DNA of 41,723 nucleotides, from contig JAFRYG010000104.1 of the NCBI GenBank assembly GCA_017441205.1, forward strand, positions 1-41,723. Reading direction: 5' to 3'. A program made the position numbers and the translations under genes. Of this stretch, positions 16,549 through 24,594 are shown piece after piece. Position 1 is the first letter of the stretch, and each line of letters begins with the position of its first letter. The stretch is from Pseudomonadota bacterium (GTDB lineage Bacteria > Myxococcota_A > Bradymonadia > UBA4248). Under the pieces are notes generated by a model. It had not been told where the DNA came from, did no database searches, and saw only the letters and a program-made list of their open reading frames with translations.

Positions 16549-18015
16549 ATGCAAGTGGATGAAATCAAAGAGCAGAATGGCGAGTGTGTGATGGATTCTG
16601 CGGAGGAAAACAAGGCCGGCATGGCGGGGAAAACGCATGAGGCAAGTGATGCGTCAGTTGTCGATCCCAACGATTTGTCTGTACGCAAGGCAAGTGTCGG
16701 GGAACTCCTGAAAAATGCATTTCCCCTGATTGTTTCGCAGGCTTCGATGAGTTTTCTTGCGCTTGCGGACACCTATTTTATGGGATGGATTGGACCGGAA
16801 GCCCAGGCTGCGGTCGGTTTTGGCGGACAATCTGTGTTTTGTCTTCTGTCGTTGTTTTTTGGCCTGATTTCTGGTCTGACGACATTTGTGAGTCAGTATT
16901 TCGGGGCAAAGCGCCATTCGGATTGCGGCAAAATGCTGTGGCACATGCTCTATCTTGCGGTAGGTCTGGGCATTGTGTGTGCCATTTTCATGGGACCGCT
17001 CGTGGATCTCATGCTCACGGCGATGGGGACGAATCCGGACATTTTTGATGTAACATCCGAGTATATGACGGTTCGCCTGTGGGCGTGTCCGATCATGTTT
17101 ACAGCATATACTTTTTTGTCATTTCTGCGCGGCATCTGCAATATCCGGACTCAGTTGATCGTTGCGATTCTCGTCGTCGTGGCGAATATACCTTTGACAT
17201 ATATATTTGCGTTTGGTCTTGGTCCGATTCCCGCATTTGGCGTGGCCGGGGCTGCGATTGGCACTGTCATTGCGCAGGGCCTGGAAATGCTGCTGTATGG
17301 CAGCGTGGTTCTGAAACGCAAAAATGCGCTGCAGTTTGCGACGCGCAAAATGGTCAAACCGGTTCTTTCTGCCTATGCAAACATTGCCAAAGTTGCGCTT
17401 CCTGTAGGTGCCGCCTGGGCAATCGAAAACTGGGGGTGGCTGGTATATAATTTATATATTACGACACTGCCGAAGGAACAGGCTGCGGCCAATGCCATTG
17501 TGCAGGTATTCATGTACGTTGCCTGGACGCCCGGACTGGCGATTTCTATTGCAACGACGATGATGGTGGGACAGTACATGGGTGCCAAAAATATAAAATC
17601 CGCCGAAAAAAGTGCCCATTATGCCATTATTATGTCCATCGTATGTCTTCTGTCGCTCGGCATCATGATGTTTATTCTGCGCTATGTGATTGCGGAGGCA
17701 TTCAGCGACGATGCTGTCGTGGTGGATATTGCCGTAAAACTATTCTATTTTGCCATTGCATATCAGATTTTTGATGCAGCGGGTGTTACGACGAGCGGAG
17801 CCTTGCGCGGCGCCGGGGATACGCGTTTCCCGATGCTGATTTGTTTTATCGGTATATGGGGCGTGATGCTGCCGATGATGTTCATTCTCGATTATGTATA
17901 TAATCTTGAAATATATGGCGCCTGGATAGCATCATCTGCGGCCATCATTCTATGCGGATGCTTGTATTTTGCACGCTTTGTCCGCGGAAAATGGAAGACG
18001 ATGTTCGTTGAATAG
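16549..18015 (+). CDS. MATE family multidrug/cation efflux transporter
   Basis: The protein of about 488 residues starts with a hydrophilic tail of about 50 residues and then shows 12 membrane helices in two MatE domains (about 60-220 and 285-445). Family features include the opening of helix 1-2 (PLIVSQASMSFLALADTYFMG), and the second-domain pattern AANAIVQVFMYVAWTPGLAI with GALRGAGDTRFPM near the end. MATE proteins export drugs or metabolites in exchange for sodium or protons. The exact start is uncertain: GTG 16546, ATG 16549 and ATG 16591 are in frame and none has a strong ribosome-binding site. A Fur-like site lies upstream, so iron-dependent control is possible. Confidence 0.9.
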   Translation: MQVDEIKEQNGECVMDSAEENKAGMAGKTHEASDASVVDPNDLSVRKASVGELLKNAFPLIVSQASMSFLALADTYFMGWIGPEAQAAVGFGGQSVFCLLSLFFGLISGLTTFVSQYFGAKRHSDCGKMLWHMLYLAVGLGIVCAIFMGPLVDLMLTAMGTNPDIFDVTSEYMTVRLWACPIMFTAYTFLSFLRGICNIRTQLIVAILVVVANIPLTYIFAFGLGPIPAFGVAGAAIGTVIAQGLEMLLYGSVVLKRKNALQFATRKMVKPVLSAYANIAKVALPVGAAWAIENWGWLVYNLYITTLPKEQAAANAIVQVFMYVAWTPGLAISIATTMMVGQYMGAKNIKSAEKSAHYAIIMSIVCLLSLGIMMFILRYVIAEAFSDDAVVVDIAVKLFYFAIAYQIFDAAGVTTSGALRGAGDTRFPMLICFIGIWGVMLPMMFILDYVYNLEIYGAWIASSAAIILCGCLYFARFVRGKWKTMFVE

Positions 18016-18031
18016 ATCGTTTGTTTAGGGG

Positions 18032-18065
18032 GCGCTGCTATCGCCTGTTCGGCGATACGCATCGC
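18032..18065 (-). repeat. Bulged-G TAT/ATA palindrome
   Basis: Outer arms GCGCTGC and GCATCGC (one mismatch), inner arms TATCGCC and GGCGATA, loop TGTTC, and an unpaired C at 18058 (G on the minus strand). Confidence 0.8.
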
Positions 18066-18069
18066 GGTG

Positions 18070-18105
18070 CGGCAGACTATTGGCCAAAAGCCAATACGTC
18101 TGCCG
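18070..18105 (-). repeat. Bulged-G TAT/ATA palindrome, followed by T-run
   Basis: Outer arms CGGCAGAC and GTCTGCCG pair perfectly, inner arms TATTGGC and GCCAATA pair perfectly, loop CAAAA, unpaired C at 18097 (G on minus strand). The T-rich tail after 18105 makes it a candidate terminator for the MATE gene on the plus strand. Confidence 0.85.
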
Positions 18106-18203
18106 TTTTCTTTTTGGGGGAATAATATGAATGCCGATAGAATGGAAAGATACATGAAACCGAAATCTACAGCCATGGTTGAGGGCATTGCGTAAAAAGC
18201 ATA

Positions 18204-18251
18204 AGACGGCGTATTGCCGGGCAGTGCAGGGCTGCCCGGCAATAGACGTCT
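18204..18251 (+). repeat. Bulged-G TAT/ATA palindrome with long inner stem
   Basis: Outer arms AGACGGC and GACGTCT (one mismatch), unpaired G at 18211, a 13-base inner arm from TATTGCC to GCAG (18212-18224) pairing perfectly with 18232-18244. Confidence 0.85.
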
Positions 18252-18256
18252 GTCGG

Positions 18257-18284
18257 CCGCGTATCGGCCTTAGGCCGATAGCGG
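18257..18284 (+). repeat. Bulged-G TAT/ATA palindrome
   Basis: Outer arms CCGC/GCGG, unpaired G at 18261, inner arms TATCGGCC and GGCCGATA, loop TTA. Confidence 0.85.
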
Positions 18285-18412
18285 ACGAAAACATAAAAAT
18301 AGATAAACTTCTTGTCATTGGGGGCAGGGATTGAGTAATTATGGGCGGCATTCTGGATTTCCCAAAATGCTCTCGTTTCAGAAAAACTTGCATCATAAGA
18401 GAGTGAGTGAAT

Positions 18413-20692
18413 ATGGCTAAGAAGGATTCAGGCTACAAGTGGTCGTTTTGTAAAATTGGCGGTGTGACCCGCGTTAAAATTGCTACGGGCCAGGATATTG
18501 CGCATTTGGGTGAGCTTGATCAGAAATTGTGGACGGTTCTGAGCTGTCCGGTGGCAGGACTTGAATTTGATGAAAAAACGCTCAGTATGCTGGATGTCAA
18601 CAGCGACGGCAAAATTCATGTCAATGAGGTCAAGGCGGCAGCCAAGTGGCTGACAACCGTTCTGAAAAATCCGGATTTGTTGATTCGCGAGGAAGATACG
18701 ATTAAGCTTTCGGAATTCAATCAGGATGAACCCGAAGGGGCAAAGCTCTACAATTCGGCAAAGCAGATTCTGAGCAATCTTGAACTGGATAAAGATGAAA
18801 TCAGCCTGGCTGATGCCAGCGACAGCGTGGCTATATTTGCCAAAACCGCACTCAATGGCGATGGCATTATTACAGAGCAGTCCACGACGGATGAAGTCCT
18901 TCAGGATGTCATTAAATCTGCCGTCGAGACGGTCGGATCGCTGGACGACAGAAGCGGTCTTAAAGGCATTGATACCGAACTGCTCGAAAAATTCTATACG
19001 GCTTGCAGTGATTACAAGGCATGGAAAGATGCCGGCACGGACAATATTTTCCCGTATGGCGATAAGACTGCGGATGCGCTCGATGCGTGCAATGCCATCA
19101 AAGAAAAAGTTTCGGATTATTTTATGCGCTGCAAACTCGCTGCATTCAATACGGAAAGCACGGCGGCACTGGATATTTCCGCAGAACGAATCGGGGAAAT
19201 CGGCGCGAAGGACCTTGCGGCAAGCATGGATGAAATCTCGGCCTATCCCATCGCTCGCATTACCGGAAAATCGACGCTTCCTCTCGACAATGCCTCCATC
19301 AACCCCGCCTGGCAGGCGGCTTATTCAAAATTCAAATCGCTGCTGCTCGATTCTGAATCCCATGGCGCGCTTTCGGAAGAACAGTGGAACGATATACTCG
19401 CCAGATTTTCGGATTATACGGCCTGGATGGATGCCAAGAAGGGGGCTGAAGTCGAGTCCCTGGGCCTGGAAAAAATCGAAAAGATCCTCGCCGATGACCG
19501 CAAGGCCGATTTGCTCGATTTGATCGCGAAGGACAAGGAACTCGAAGAAGAATCTGCTTCTATCGATGCCGTCGAGAAGTTCATGAGATATTACAGATAT
19601 TTCTATAAACTTCTCAAAAACTTCGTAACGATGACGGATTTCTATTCACCGGAACCGCGCAAGATCGAGAATTGGGCCGTATTCCAGGCTGGAACGCTTT
19701 ATATCGATCAGAGAAGTACAGATCTTTGTATCAGAATATCTGACATGGGCAAGCAGGGGGATGTCAGCGAGCTGAGTGGTATGTATGTACTGTATTGTGA
19801 ATGTACATCGAAAGAGAAGAATCAGACGATGACGATTGCTGCAGTCCTCACGGATGGTGATGTCGACAGTCTGCGCGTGGGCAAGAATGCAATTTTCTAC
19901 GATCGAGAAGGTCATGACTGGTATGCCGTGGTCACAAAGATTCTCGAAAATCCCATCAGTATCCGTCAGGCATTCTGGTCACCTTATCGCAAGCTCAGCC
20001 GCCTGATTTCTGAACGCATTGACAAATCTGCTGCTGAAAAGAATTCAAAAGTGGATTCCGATTTTGTCGACAAGGCGACGACGACGGAGATTCCGACGAC
20101 GGATGAGGCGGCTGTTGCTGCAAAAGAGAAGACGAATGTCAGCGGTTTCGACATCGCCAAGTTTGCCGGTATTTTTGCGGCCATCGGACTCGCCATTGGT
20201 TTCCTTCTCGAAGCTTGTACGGCAGTGGCCAAAGGCGTTATGGCACATTGGTACGTCGCGCCGATACTCATTCTCCTCATTTTGATTCTCGTCTCCGGCC
20301 CGTCGATGTTCATCGCATGGCGAAAACTGCGCAGACGTAATCTGGCTCCGGTGCTCAATGCAAACGGCTGGGCTATCAACTCGCGGATTATTGTCAATAT
20401 TCCGTTTGGCAAGACATTTACGAAACTGGCCCAGTATCCGAAGGTCAAAGTGGAAGATCCCTACAAGAAGAAGACGCCCATTGGGCTCATCATCTTCCTC
20501 GTTTTGATTATTCTGATCGGCGGTGGACTGGCTGCGTTGTATTTTACGGATAATATGAACATCATTACAGACTGGATGGATTCCCTGAAACCGGCGCAGA
20601 CGACGGAAGCTGCTCCGGCCGAAGCTCCTGCAGCAGATGCTGCACCGGCAGCTGATGCTGCACCGGCAGCTGATGCTCCGGCAGCGGAGTAA
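18413..20692 (+). CDS. EF-hand membrane protein of unknown function
   Basis: This protein of about 759 residues has a large soluble N-terminal region and a membrane C-terminus. A canonical calcium-binding EF-hand loop, DVNSDGKIHVNE, is at residues 61-72; a second, degenerate one (ALNGDGIITE) follows around 145. Three membrane segments lie at about 585-605, 617-637 and 690-710, and the tail is an Ala/Pro/Asp repeat (APAADA). There is no signal peptide, so the soluble part is probably cytoplasmic. The opening KWSFCKIGGVTRVKIATG-type sequence is a family I believe occurs in other gut and anaerobic bacteria, with no known function. I chose ATG 18413; a GTG six bases upstream is in frame. A strong terminator follows. 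Confidence 0.82.
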   Translation: MAKKDSGYKWSFCKIGGVTRVKIATGQDIAHLGELDQKLWTVLSCPVAGLEFDEKTLSMLDVNSDGKIHVNEVKAAAKWLTTVLKNPDLLIREEDTIKLSEFNQDEPEGAKLYNSAKQILSNLELDKDEISLADASDSVAIFAKTALNGDGIITEQSTTDEVLQDVIKSAVETVGSLDDRSGLKGIDTELLEKFYTACSDYKAWKDAGTDNIFPYGDKTADALDACNAIKEKVSDYFMRCKLAAFNTESTAALDISAERIGEIGAKDLAASMDEISAYPIARITGKSTLPLDNASINPAWQAAYSKFKSLLLDSESHGALSEEQWNDILARFSDYTAWMDAKKGAEVESLGLEKIEKILADDRKADLLDLIAKDKELEEESASIDAVEKFMRYYRYFYKLLKNFVTMTDFYSPEPRKIENWAVFQAGTLYIDQRSTDLCIRISDMGKQGDVSELSGMYVLYCECTSKEKNQTMTIAAVLTDGDVDSLRVGKNAIFYDREGHDWYAVVTKILENPISIRQAFWSPYRKLSRLISERIDKSAAEKNSKVDSDFVDKATTTEIPTTDEAAVAAKEKTNVSGFDIAKFAGIFAAIGLAIGFLLEACTAVAKGVMAHWYVAPILILLILILVSGPSMFIAWRKLRRRNLAPVLNANGWAINSRIIVNIPFGKTFTKLAQYPKVKVEDPYKKKTPIGLIIFLVLIILIGGGLAALYFTDNMNIITDWMDSLKPAQTTEAAPAEAPAADAAPAADAAPAADAPAAE

Positions 20693-20712
20693 TGTTGTTT
20701 TAACGCATGAAC

Positions 20713-20744
20713 AAAAAAAGCACCGCGATGCGGTGCTTTTTTTT
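20713..20744 (+). terminator. Bidirectional intrinsic terminator
   Basis: GCACCGC and GCGGTGC form a seven-pair stem with loop GAT (20720-20736), seven A before it and eight T after it. It ends the EF-hand gene and, on the other strand, ndk. Confidence 0.93.
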
Positions 20745-20800
20745 GGTTTGTGGTCTTGCCGGGATGATTCACGTATGTGCCGCAGCCCTTTATAATACAA

Positions 20801-21214
20801 TTAGATCAGATCGCATCCGGGGAAGAAGAATGCGACTTCGACCGCAGCCGTTTCGGGGGCATCGCTGCCGTGGACGGCGTTGAAAGACATGGAGGTAGCA
20901 TATTTTTTGCGCAGTGTGCCTTCTTCTGCCTTTTCGGGATTCGTTGCCCCCATCAGCTTGCGGTAGCGGGCAATGACGTCGTCTCCTTCGAGACACATGA
21001 CGACGACAGGACCGGAAGTCATGAATTCAACCAGGCCGTCATAAAACGGTTTGCCCTGATGGACTGCATAGAATGCTGCGGCCTGTGCATGGGTAAGCTG
21101 GAGCTTCCGCATGGCCACAATATGAAAATGGCTTTCGATTTCGGCGATGATTTTGCCGGCGTTGCCGGCACGGACTGCATCGGGTTTGATGATGCTGAGA
21201 GTTCGTTGTGTCAT
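20801..21214 (-). CDS. ndk: Nucleoside diphosphate kinase
   Basis: Transfers the gamma phosphate from ATP to other nucleoside diphosphates through a phosphohistidine. The 137-residue protein begins [14 protein letters not shown], with the active-site Lys10, and carries NAVHGSD with the catalytic His115. Its length matches the family (about 140). I chose the ATG at 21214, which has AAGGAT upstream and starts the conserved domain; an in-frame ATG at 21256 would add 14 residues that do not belong to the family. Cytoplasmic. Its neighbour across the divergent promoter is the DUF721-like gene. Confidence 0.96.
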   Translation of the reverse strand: MTQRTLSIIKPDAVRAGNAGKIIAEIESHFHIVAMRKLQLTHAQAAAFYAVHQGKPFYDGLVEFMTSGPVVVMCLEGDDVIARYRKLMGATNPEKAEEGTLRKKYATSMSFNAVHGSDAPETAAVEVAFFFPGCDLI

Positions 21215-21297
21215 GTTTTTATCCTTATGTGTTAAAAAGAACCGCGAACAATTCACGCGGGTGGACGCGTTCTATTGCATTTGAGAGGTTTGTCAAC

Positions 21298-21906
21298 ATG
21301 CTTGATGCAAATAAAATATCACATCTGACGCCAGAAACCGTCTGGGCGTTATCGGAACGAGAGTGGTTGACAGCTGCGTGGCATCTTGCAGTGGATGGCA
21401 TCGTTTCGGGAAAGACAGAGATCGTTCGGATTGATGAGGGAATATGGTTTGTTCGGTGCAATTCCATGATGTCGATCGGGGAACTGTTTCAGAACAAGGA
21501 AATTGTGGCGAGAGTGCATCAGATCAGTTCCCTCCGAAGATTGCCAAGACTGATTCAGATTGAACCCATTGCACCGAATGACTTTGGAATGCCGTTCAAT
21601 ATGTTTCGCATCATCCGTCAGGCGCCGGAGGCTTTGTGGCGCAAATTCGCATGGAGAATGGCTGTCGATCCGGAAACTGCGGATTCGACCGTTTTATTGA
21701 GCTGTGAGAAGGGGATTTGGGTGGTTCGGTGTCATTCCGGTCATGCGTGTGAGTTTTTGCAGCATCCCGAAAGAACACTTGCGATACTGAATTGGATCGG
21801 TAGATTGCGTGCGCTCCCTGAGGCCAGAAAAATCAATATTATTCTGGGAAATATGCGTAAACAGGCAAGTCAGAATAGGGAAAGTGCATTGAATAAAGGA
21901 ATTTAA
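21298..21906 (+). CDS. Protein with two tandem DUF721/DciA-like domains
   Basis: The 202-residue protein contains the same module twice: residues 14-90 and 109-184. Matching landmarks are AWHLAVD (27-33) and AWRMAVD (118-124), GIWFVRC (48-54) and GIWVVRC (139-145), LRRLP (80-83) and LRALP (170-174), all about 91 residues apart. Each half resembles DUF721, the KH-like domain of DciA, the replicative helicase operator of most bacteria (pattern: W-x-hydrophobic-x, a beta strand with VxxxS, then L and a helix ending LP); this family link is from pattern recognition and is moderate. I chose ATG 21298 for its GAGAGG site nine bases upstream. Role unknown: a nucleic-acid-binding function is plausible. 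Confidence 0.65.
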   Translation: MLDANKISHLTPETVWALSEREWLTAAWHLAVDGIVSGKTEIVRIDEGIWFVRCNSMMSIGELFQNKEIVARVHQISSLRRLPRLIQIEPIAPNDFGMPFNMFRIIRQAPEALWRKFAWRMAVDPETADSTVLLSCEKGIWVVRCHSGHACEFLQHPERTLAILNWIGRLRALPEARKINIILGNMRKQASQNRESALNKGI

Positions 21907-21907
21907 A

Positions 21908-22519
21908 ATGAATGGTAATGATGAACCCGAAATGAAAGCAGAGAATGTGCTTGAAATGCCCTCGCTGGGGCACCAGCTCAGTATTTCGAAGTGTTCCCGG
22001 GTGGGGCAAGTGGATGATTGGGTTTACATTTCGCCTGTGTTCAAACAGAAATTGCTGATTTTTATTCGTTATTTTGTTGTCGTCGGACTGTTGGTGTTCG
22101 GTGCTCTGTGCGTCATCATGCTGCCGGATTTTATTTTTGATTATTCACATCGGGATGCCGGATTTCTGATTTTTCTGGGAAAATTCATGATTGCGGCCCT
22201 CGGGATAATCATGGTTTGCATCTGGTGCTATGCATGGTTTCGGAGTGGGCATTTTTACCTGAGTCCCGGTTTAAAACTTCTTGTCTGTGCTTCCCGGCTT
22301 ACGGAAAGAAGTATTTCCGAAGGTATCTTAATGACGGAGATACAGGGGATTGAGTATGTTTCAACGGTTGGGTGGTTTCTGTTGTATTCTCATTCCAAAA
22401 TAGTCATTCGCCTTCATGACAGGGAGTTCGTACTGACAGAGGCCTACGGTAATCCGGGGGATATAATGAAAGTCCACGACTGGCTGAAAAATGTAAAAAA
22501 AGCGTGTGCAGAGGAATGA
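21908..22519 (+). CDS. Membrane protein of unknown function, possible PH-like domain
   Basis: This 203-residue protein starts one base after the preceding stop, with AAAGGA upstream, so it is co-transcribed with the DUF721-like gene. Two membrane helices (about 47-70 and 85-110) separate a short N-terminal part from a C-terminal soluble domain of about 90 residues that alternates strands and ends in a helix (WLKNVKKA), a pattern like bacterial PH domains (weak inference). No catalytic motif is visible. Confidence 0.7.
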   Translation: MNGNDEPEMKAENVLEMPSLGHQLSISKCSRVGQVDDWVYISPVFKQKLLIFIRYFVVVGLLVFGALCVIMLPDFIFDYSHRDAGFLIFLGKFMIAALGIIMVCIWCYAWFRSGHFYLSPGLKLLVCASRLTERSISEGILMTEIQGIEYVSTVGWFLLYSHSKIVIRLHDREFVLTEAYGNPGDIMKVHDWLKNVKKACAEE

Positions 22520-22536
22520 CGAAAATAATCATTATC
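22518..22536. promoter_or_regulatory. Fur-box-like operator
   Basis: The stretch contains ATAATCATTATC (22525-22536), identical to the right part of the classical Fur box, and 15 of 19 positions agree overall. It begins just before the stop of the upstream gene and lies about 74 bases before the next start, a normal place for a repressor site controlling the membrane-protein/flavin-reductase pair. Confidence 0.55.
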
Positions 22537-22609
22537 AATTTATGATTTACCGGTGTATAGCGACTAAAGGCGCATTGCGCGGAGAATTGGGCAATTTGAC
22601 GGATGATTC

Positions 22610-23623
22610 ATGGCAAAGTTGGTTGACAGACTGAAAACACTTTCTGCGAAACTAGAGAAAATGGTTCGCAGGGAAAAGAAAGCTGCCGCTGATCAGGATT
22701 CTGAAAAGGCAAAAGAAGAGAAGCCGGTCGTGCATGAATCCTCAAAAGAAGTTGCCGACAAGCCGGTCGTACGCAATGCCAAAGCAGAAAATGCGGTAAA
22801 ACCTGTCGTTCAAAATGCCAAAGCAGAAAATGCGGTAAAACCTGTCGTTCAAAATGCCAAAGCAGATGAACACGTCAGGATTGTGGTGCATGACGTAAAA
22901 GAAGAAAGCCCTGCTGCACCGAATAAAGAAGATCTTCCCGAGGACCTGAAGGACATAGATCTGAGCGATCCGAATGCCCTTGAGCTCCTGTTGGATGATG
23001 GAGAGGAAGAAGGAGAGGAAGACCTGGATGAACGTGCCAGATTACGCCTCGATGCAGAAAAGACGCTCCTCTCTGTTGAGCTCTCCTATCAGAAGGGTAT
23101 CGAGGTTGTCGGCGACAGGATCTGCGTACCTGGACGAGTGCCGTTAATGCCGGTTTCGTTGCTGGAAATACTGTTTATCGTGATTGGATTTTCGGCTGGT
23201 CTGATTCATTTTTCAGTCGTTTCTCCGAATTATCTGCTCTCGCTTTTTGTCGTCGTATTCATTTTGCTCGTTCAGGTCATCATTTATCATTCTGCATATC
23301 GGGCGATGCGCATTGTAATGACAGTGATTCAGACCCTTGGAACGCTGGGAATCATGACGTTTGTCGGGTGGGCCTATTACGATCTTCTGGTTTATCCTGC
23401 AGATCCGGAAGCACATCGTTTTTTGCTCGGCGTTGCATTCGTCAGTTTTTTGTGTATTCCATTGCTGATGCTGCTGCACCTGGTATTTCTCGGGCGCAGC
23501 CATCGCTGGATCGAAATCAAAAAAAAGAAGAAAAAGTCAGCTCAGGATATACCGACAGTACAAATGAAAACTGCTCAGAATACTCCGACAAAACAAATAA
23601 AAACTCCGGCGAATTCAGAGTAG
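22610..23623 (+). CDS. Membrane protein with charged N-terminal coil and internal repeats
   Basis: The 337-residue protein begins with a basic helical segment (LVDRLKTLSAKLEKMV). A Lys/Ala/Val-rich stretch follows, in which a 13-residue unit (VVQNAKAENAVKP) is repeated, and then an acidic patch (DDGEEEGEEDLDE). About residues 180-300 hold four membrane helices, and the C-terminal tail is very basic (IEIKKKKKK). There is no signal peptide. I do not recognise the family. The flavin reductase gene follows after 34 bases, so they are probably one operon, with a Fur-like site upstream. Confidence 0.75.
   Translation: MAKLVDRLKTLSAKLEKMVRREKKAAADQDSEKAKEEKPVVHESSKEVADKPVVRNAKAENAVKPVVQNAKAENAVKPVVQNAKADEHVRIVVHDVKEESPAAPNKEDLPEDLKDIDLSDPNALELLLDDGEEEGEEDLDERARLRLDAEKTLLSVELSYQKGIEVVGDRICVPGRVPLMPVSLLEILFIVIGFSAGLIHFSVVSPNYLLSLFVVVFILLVQVIIYHSAYRAMRIVMTVIQTLGTLGIMTFVGWAYYDLLVYPADPEAHRFLLGVAFVSFLCIPLLMLLHLVFLGRSHRWIEIKKKKKKSAQDIPTVQMKTAQNTPTKQIKTPANSE
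22775..22866 (+). repeat. 39-bp tandem coding repeat
   Basis: The unit begins at 22775, 22814 and 22853, two full copies and a partial third, with almost no changes. It encodes the 13-residue NAKAENAVKPVVQ module of the preceding membrane-protein feature. Confidence 0.9.
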
Positions 23624-23657
23624 TTGCCGAACCATCATTTAATGACAGGAGAAGGAA

Positions 23658-24188
23658 ATGAGAGTTCTTGTATTGACTGGCAGTCACAGAAAAAATGGCA
23701 ATTCTTCAGCATTGGCTTCTGCATTTATTGAAGGAGCAAAGCAATCCGGTCACGATGTCAGACGCCTGGATTGCGCATTCCTGAAGATTGGCGGATGCAT
23801 GGGATGTGATTTTTGTATGTCACATCAGGGGGAATGCGTTCAAAAGGATGATGTGGCAAAGATTCGTGAAGAAGTGATCGCTGCTGATGCCGTCGTATTT
23901 GTTTCGCCCGTGTACTACTTTGGCATATCTTCTCAGCTGAAGGCCGCCATGGATCGGTTTTATGCCTTTAACGACAAGCTGATGAATGCACATAAAAAGA
24001 CGGCATTGCTGCTTTCGATGGCGGATACCGAGATGAAAACGGCACAGCCTTCGATAGATCATTTTAAGGCCGTCTGCGACTATCTTGGCTGGGATACTGT
24101 CGGTGTCGTCGTTGCATCTGCGTGGGCCGCAGGTTCGGTGACTGAAGATAAGATCCAGGAAGCTCGCGAACTTGGCGAAGGTTTGTAA
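23658..24188 (+). CDS. Flavodoxin-fold NAD(P)H-dependent FMN reductase
   Basis: The 176-residue protein has the flavodoxin-like fold of NADPH-dependent FMN reductases/iron-sulfur flavoproteins. The phosphate-binding loop is TGSHRKNGNSS near the N-terminus, a Cys cluster CMGCDFCMSHQGEC lies at about 48-61, and the flavin-contact motif SPVYYFGISSQLKAAMDR at about 82-99. The Cys spacing recalls the cluster region of iron-sulfur flavoproteins, but whether a cluster is bound cannot be told. It should reduce FMN or small electron acceptors in the cytoplasm. A strong ribosome-binding site (AGGAGAAGGA) precedes the ATG. Its position in an operon behind a Fur-like site fits a role in iron or redox metabolism (inference). 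Confidence 0.88.
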   Translation: MRVLVLTGSHRKNGNSSALASAFIEGAKQSGHDVRRLDCAFLKIGGCMGCDFCMSHQGECVQKDDVAKIREEVIAADAVVFVSPVYYFGISSQLKAAMDRFYAFNDKLMNAHKKTALLLSMADTEMKTAQPSIDHFKAVCDYLGWDTVGVVVASAWAAGSVTEDKIQEARELGEGL

Positions 24189-24594
24189 GGAATCTTTGAT
24201 AGTTTGTCATTTTGGGGAAAGAGTCCTCCTGCGGTGTTATTTGCAGGCAAATATGCGCTTCCTCCATTCGCGATATAAAACCTGCTTCGTTTCCCGCGCC
24301 AGTCGGCGCATCAGTTCGCAGTTTTTATTGATCATTGGGCGTTGCAGGGAATTCCCGCAATGCCCCGGTTAATGGTATTATCTGGTGTTTAATTGCAAAA
24401 GTAAGAGATAATTTATGGAACCCCTGCGGGGTTCGATTCTGGTGGATTCCATTAAAATCCCCCCGGTAGTCGCCTTCGGCTACAACCGGTGGCTGCAAAC
24501 CTTGAAGCCCTACGGGTTTCTTTTGATGGTAATATCTATGACTTATGCAATTGAACACTAGTTCTTTCATGAACTCATACTTTGGAGACGGAAA
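24189..24594. other. 406-bp intergenic region with several inverted repeats
   Basis: No gene is evident. Visible structures: TATTTGC/GCAAATA at 24238-24253, a possible worn member of the TAT/ATA family; a stem TTGC-GGG/CCC-GCAA with a bulged A at 24342-24360; AACCCC/GGGGTT at 24420-24434; and GAAGCCC/GGGTTTC near 24506-24522, followed by TTTTG. The last three could be a transcribed, structured leader of the lipoprotein gene at 24595, but nothing identifies a known riboswitch or RNA. Confidence 0.55.

Larger units (their letters stand above)
18016..18412. other. 397-bp intergenic region packed with four palindromes
   Basis: Between two plus-strand genes (MATE and the EF-hand protein). It carries four members of the bulged-G TAT/ATA hairpin family, two in minus orientation (18032-18065, 18070-18105) and then two in plus orientation (18204-18251, 18257-18284), giving a head-to-head arrangement of pairs. 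The 18070-18105 hairpin is followed by TTTTCTTTTT and could terminate MATE transcription. The last 120 bp, before the EF-hand gene, must hold its promoter, but no clear one is seen. Confidence 0.7.

Noticed and set aside
18032..18284. Palindromes considered as integron attC sites
   Set aside because: No GTTRRRY/RYYYAAC boxes and no integrase in the window; the conserved part is G-TAT/ATA inside the stem.
24425..24440. GGTTCGATTC, like a tRNA T-loop
   Set aside because: The flanks do not pair into a T-stem or an acceptor stem, and no anticodon or D arm can be drawn.
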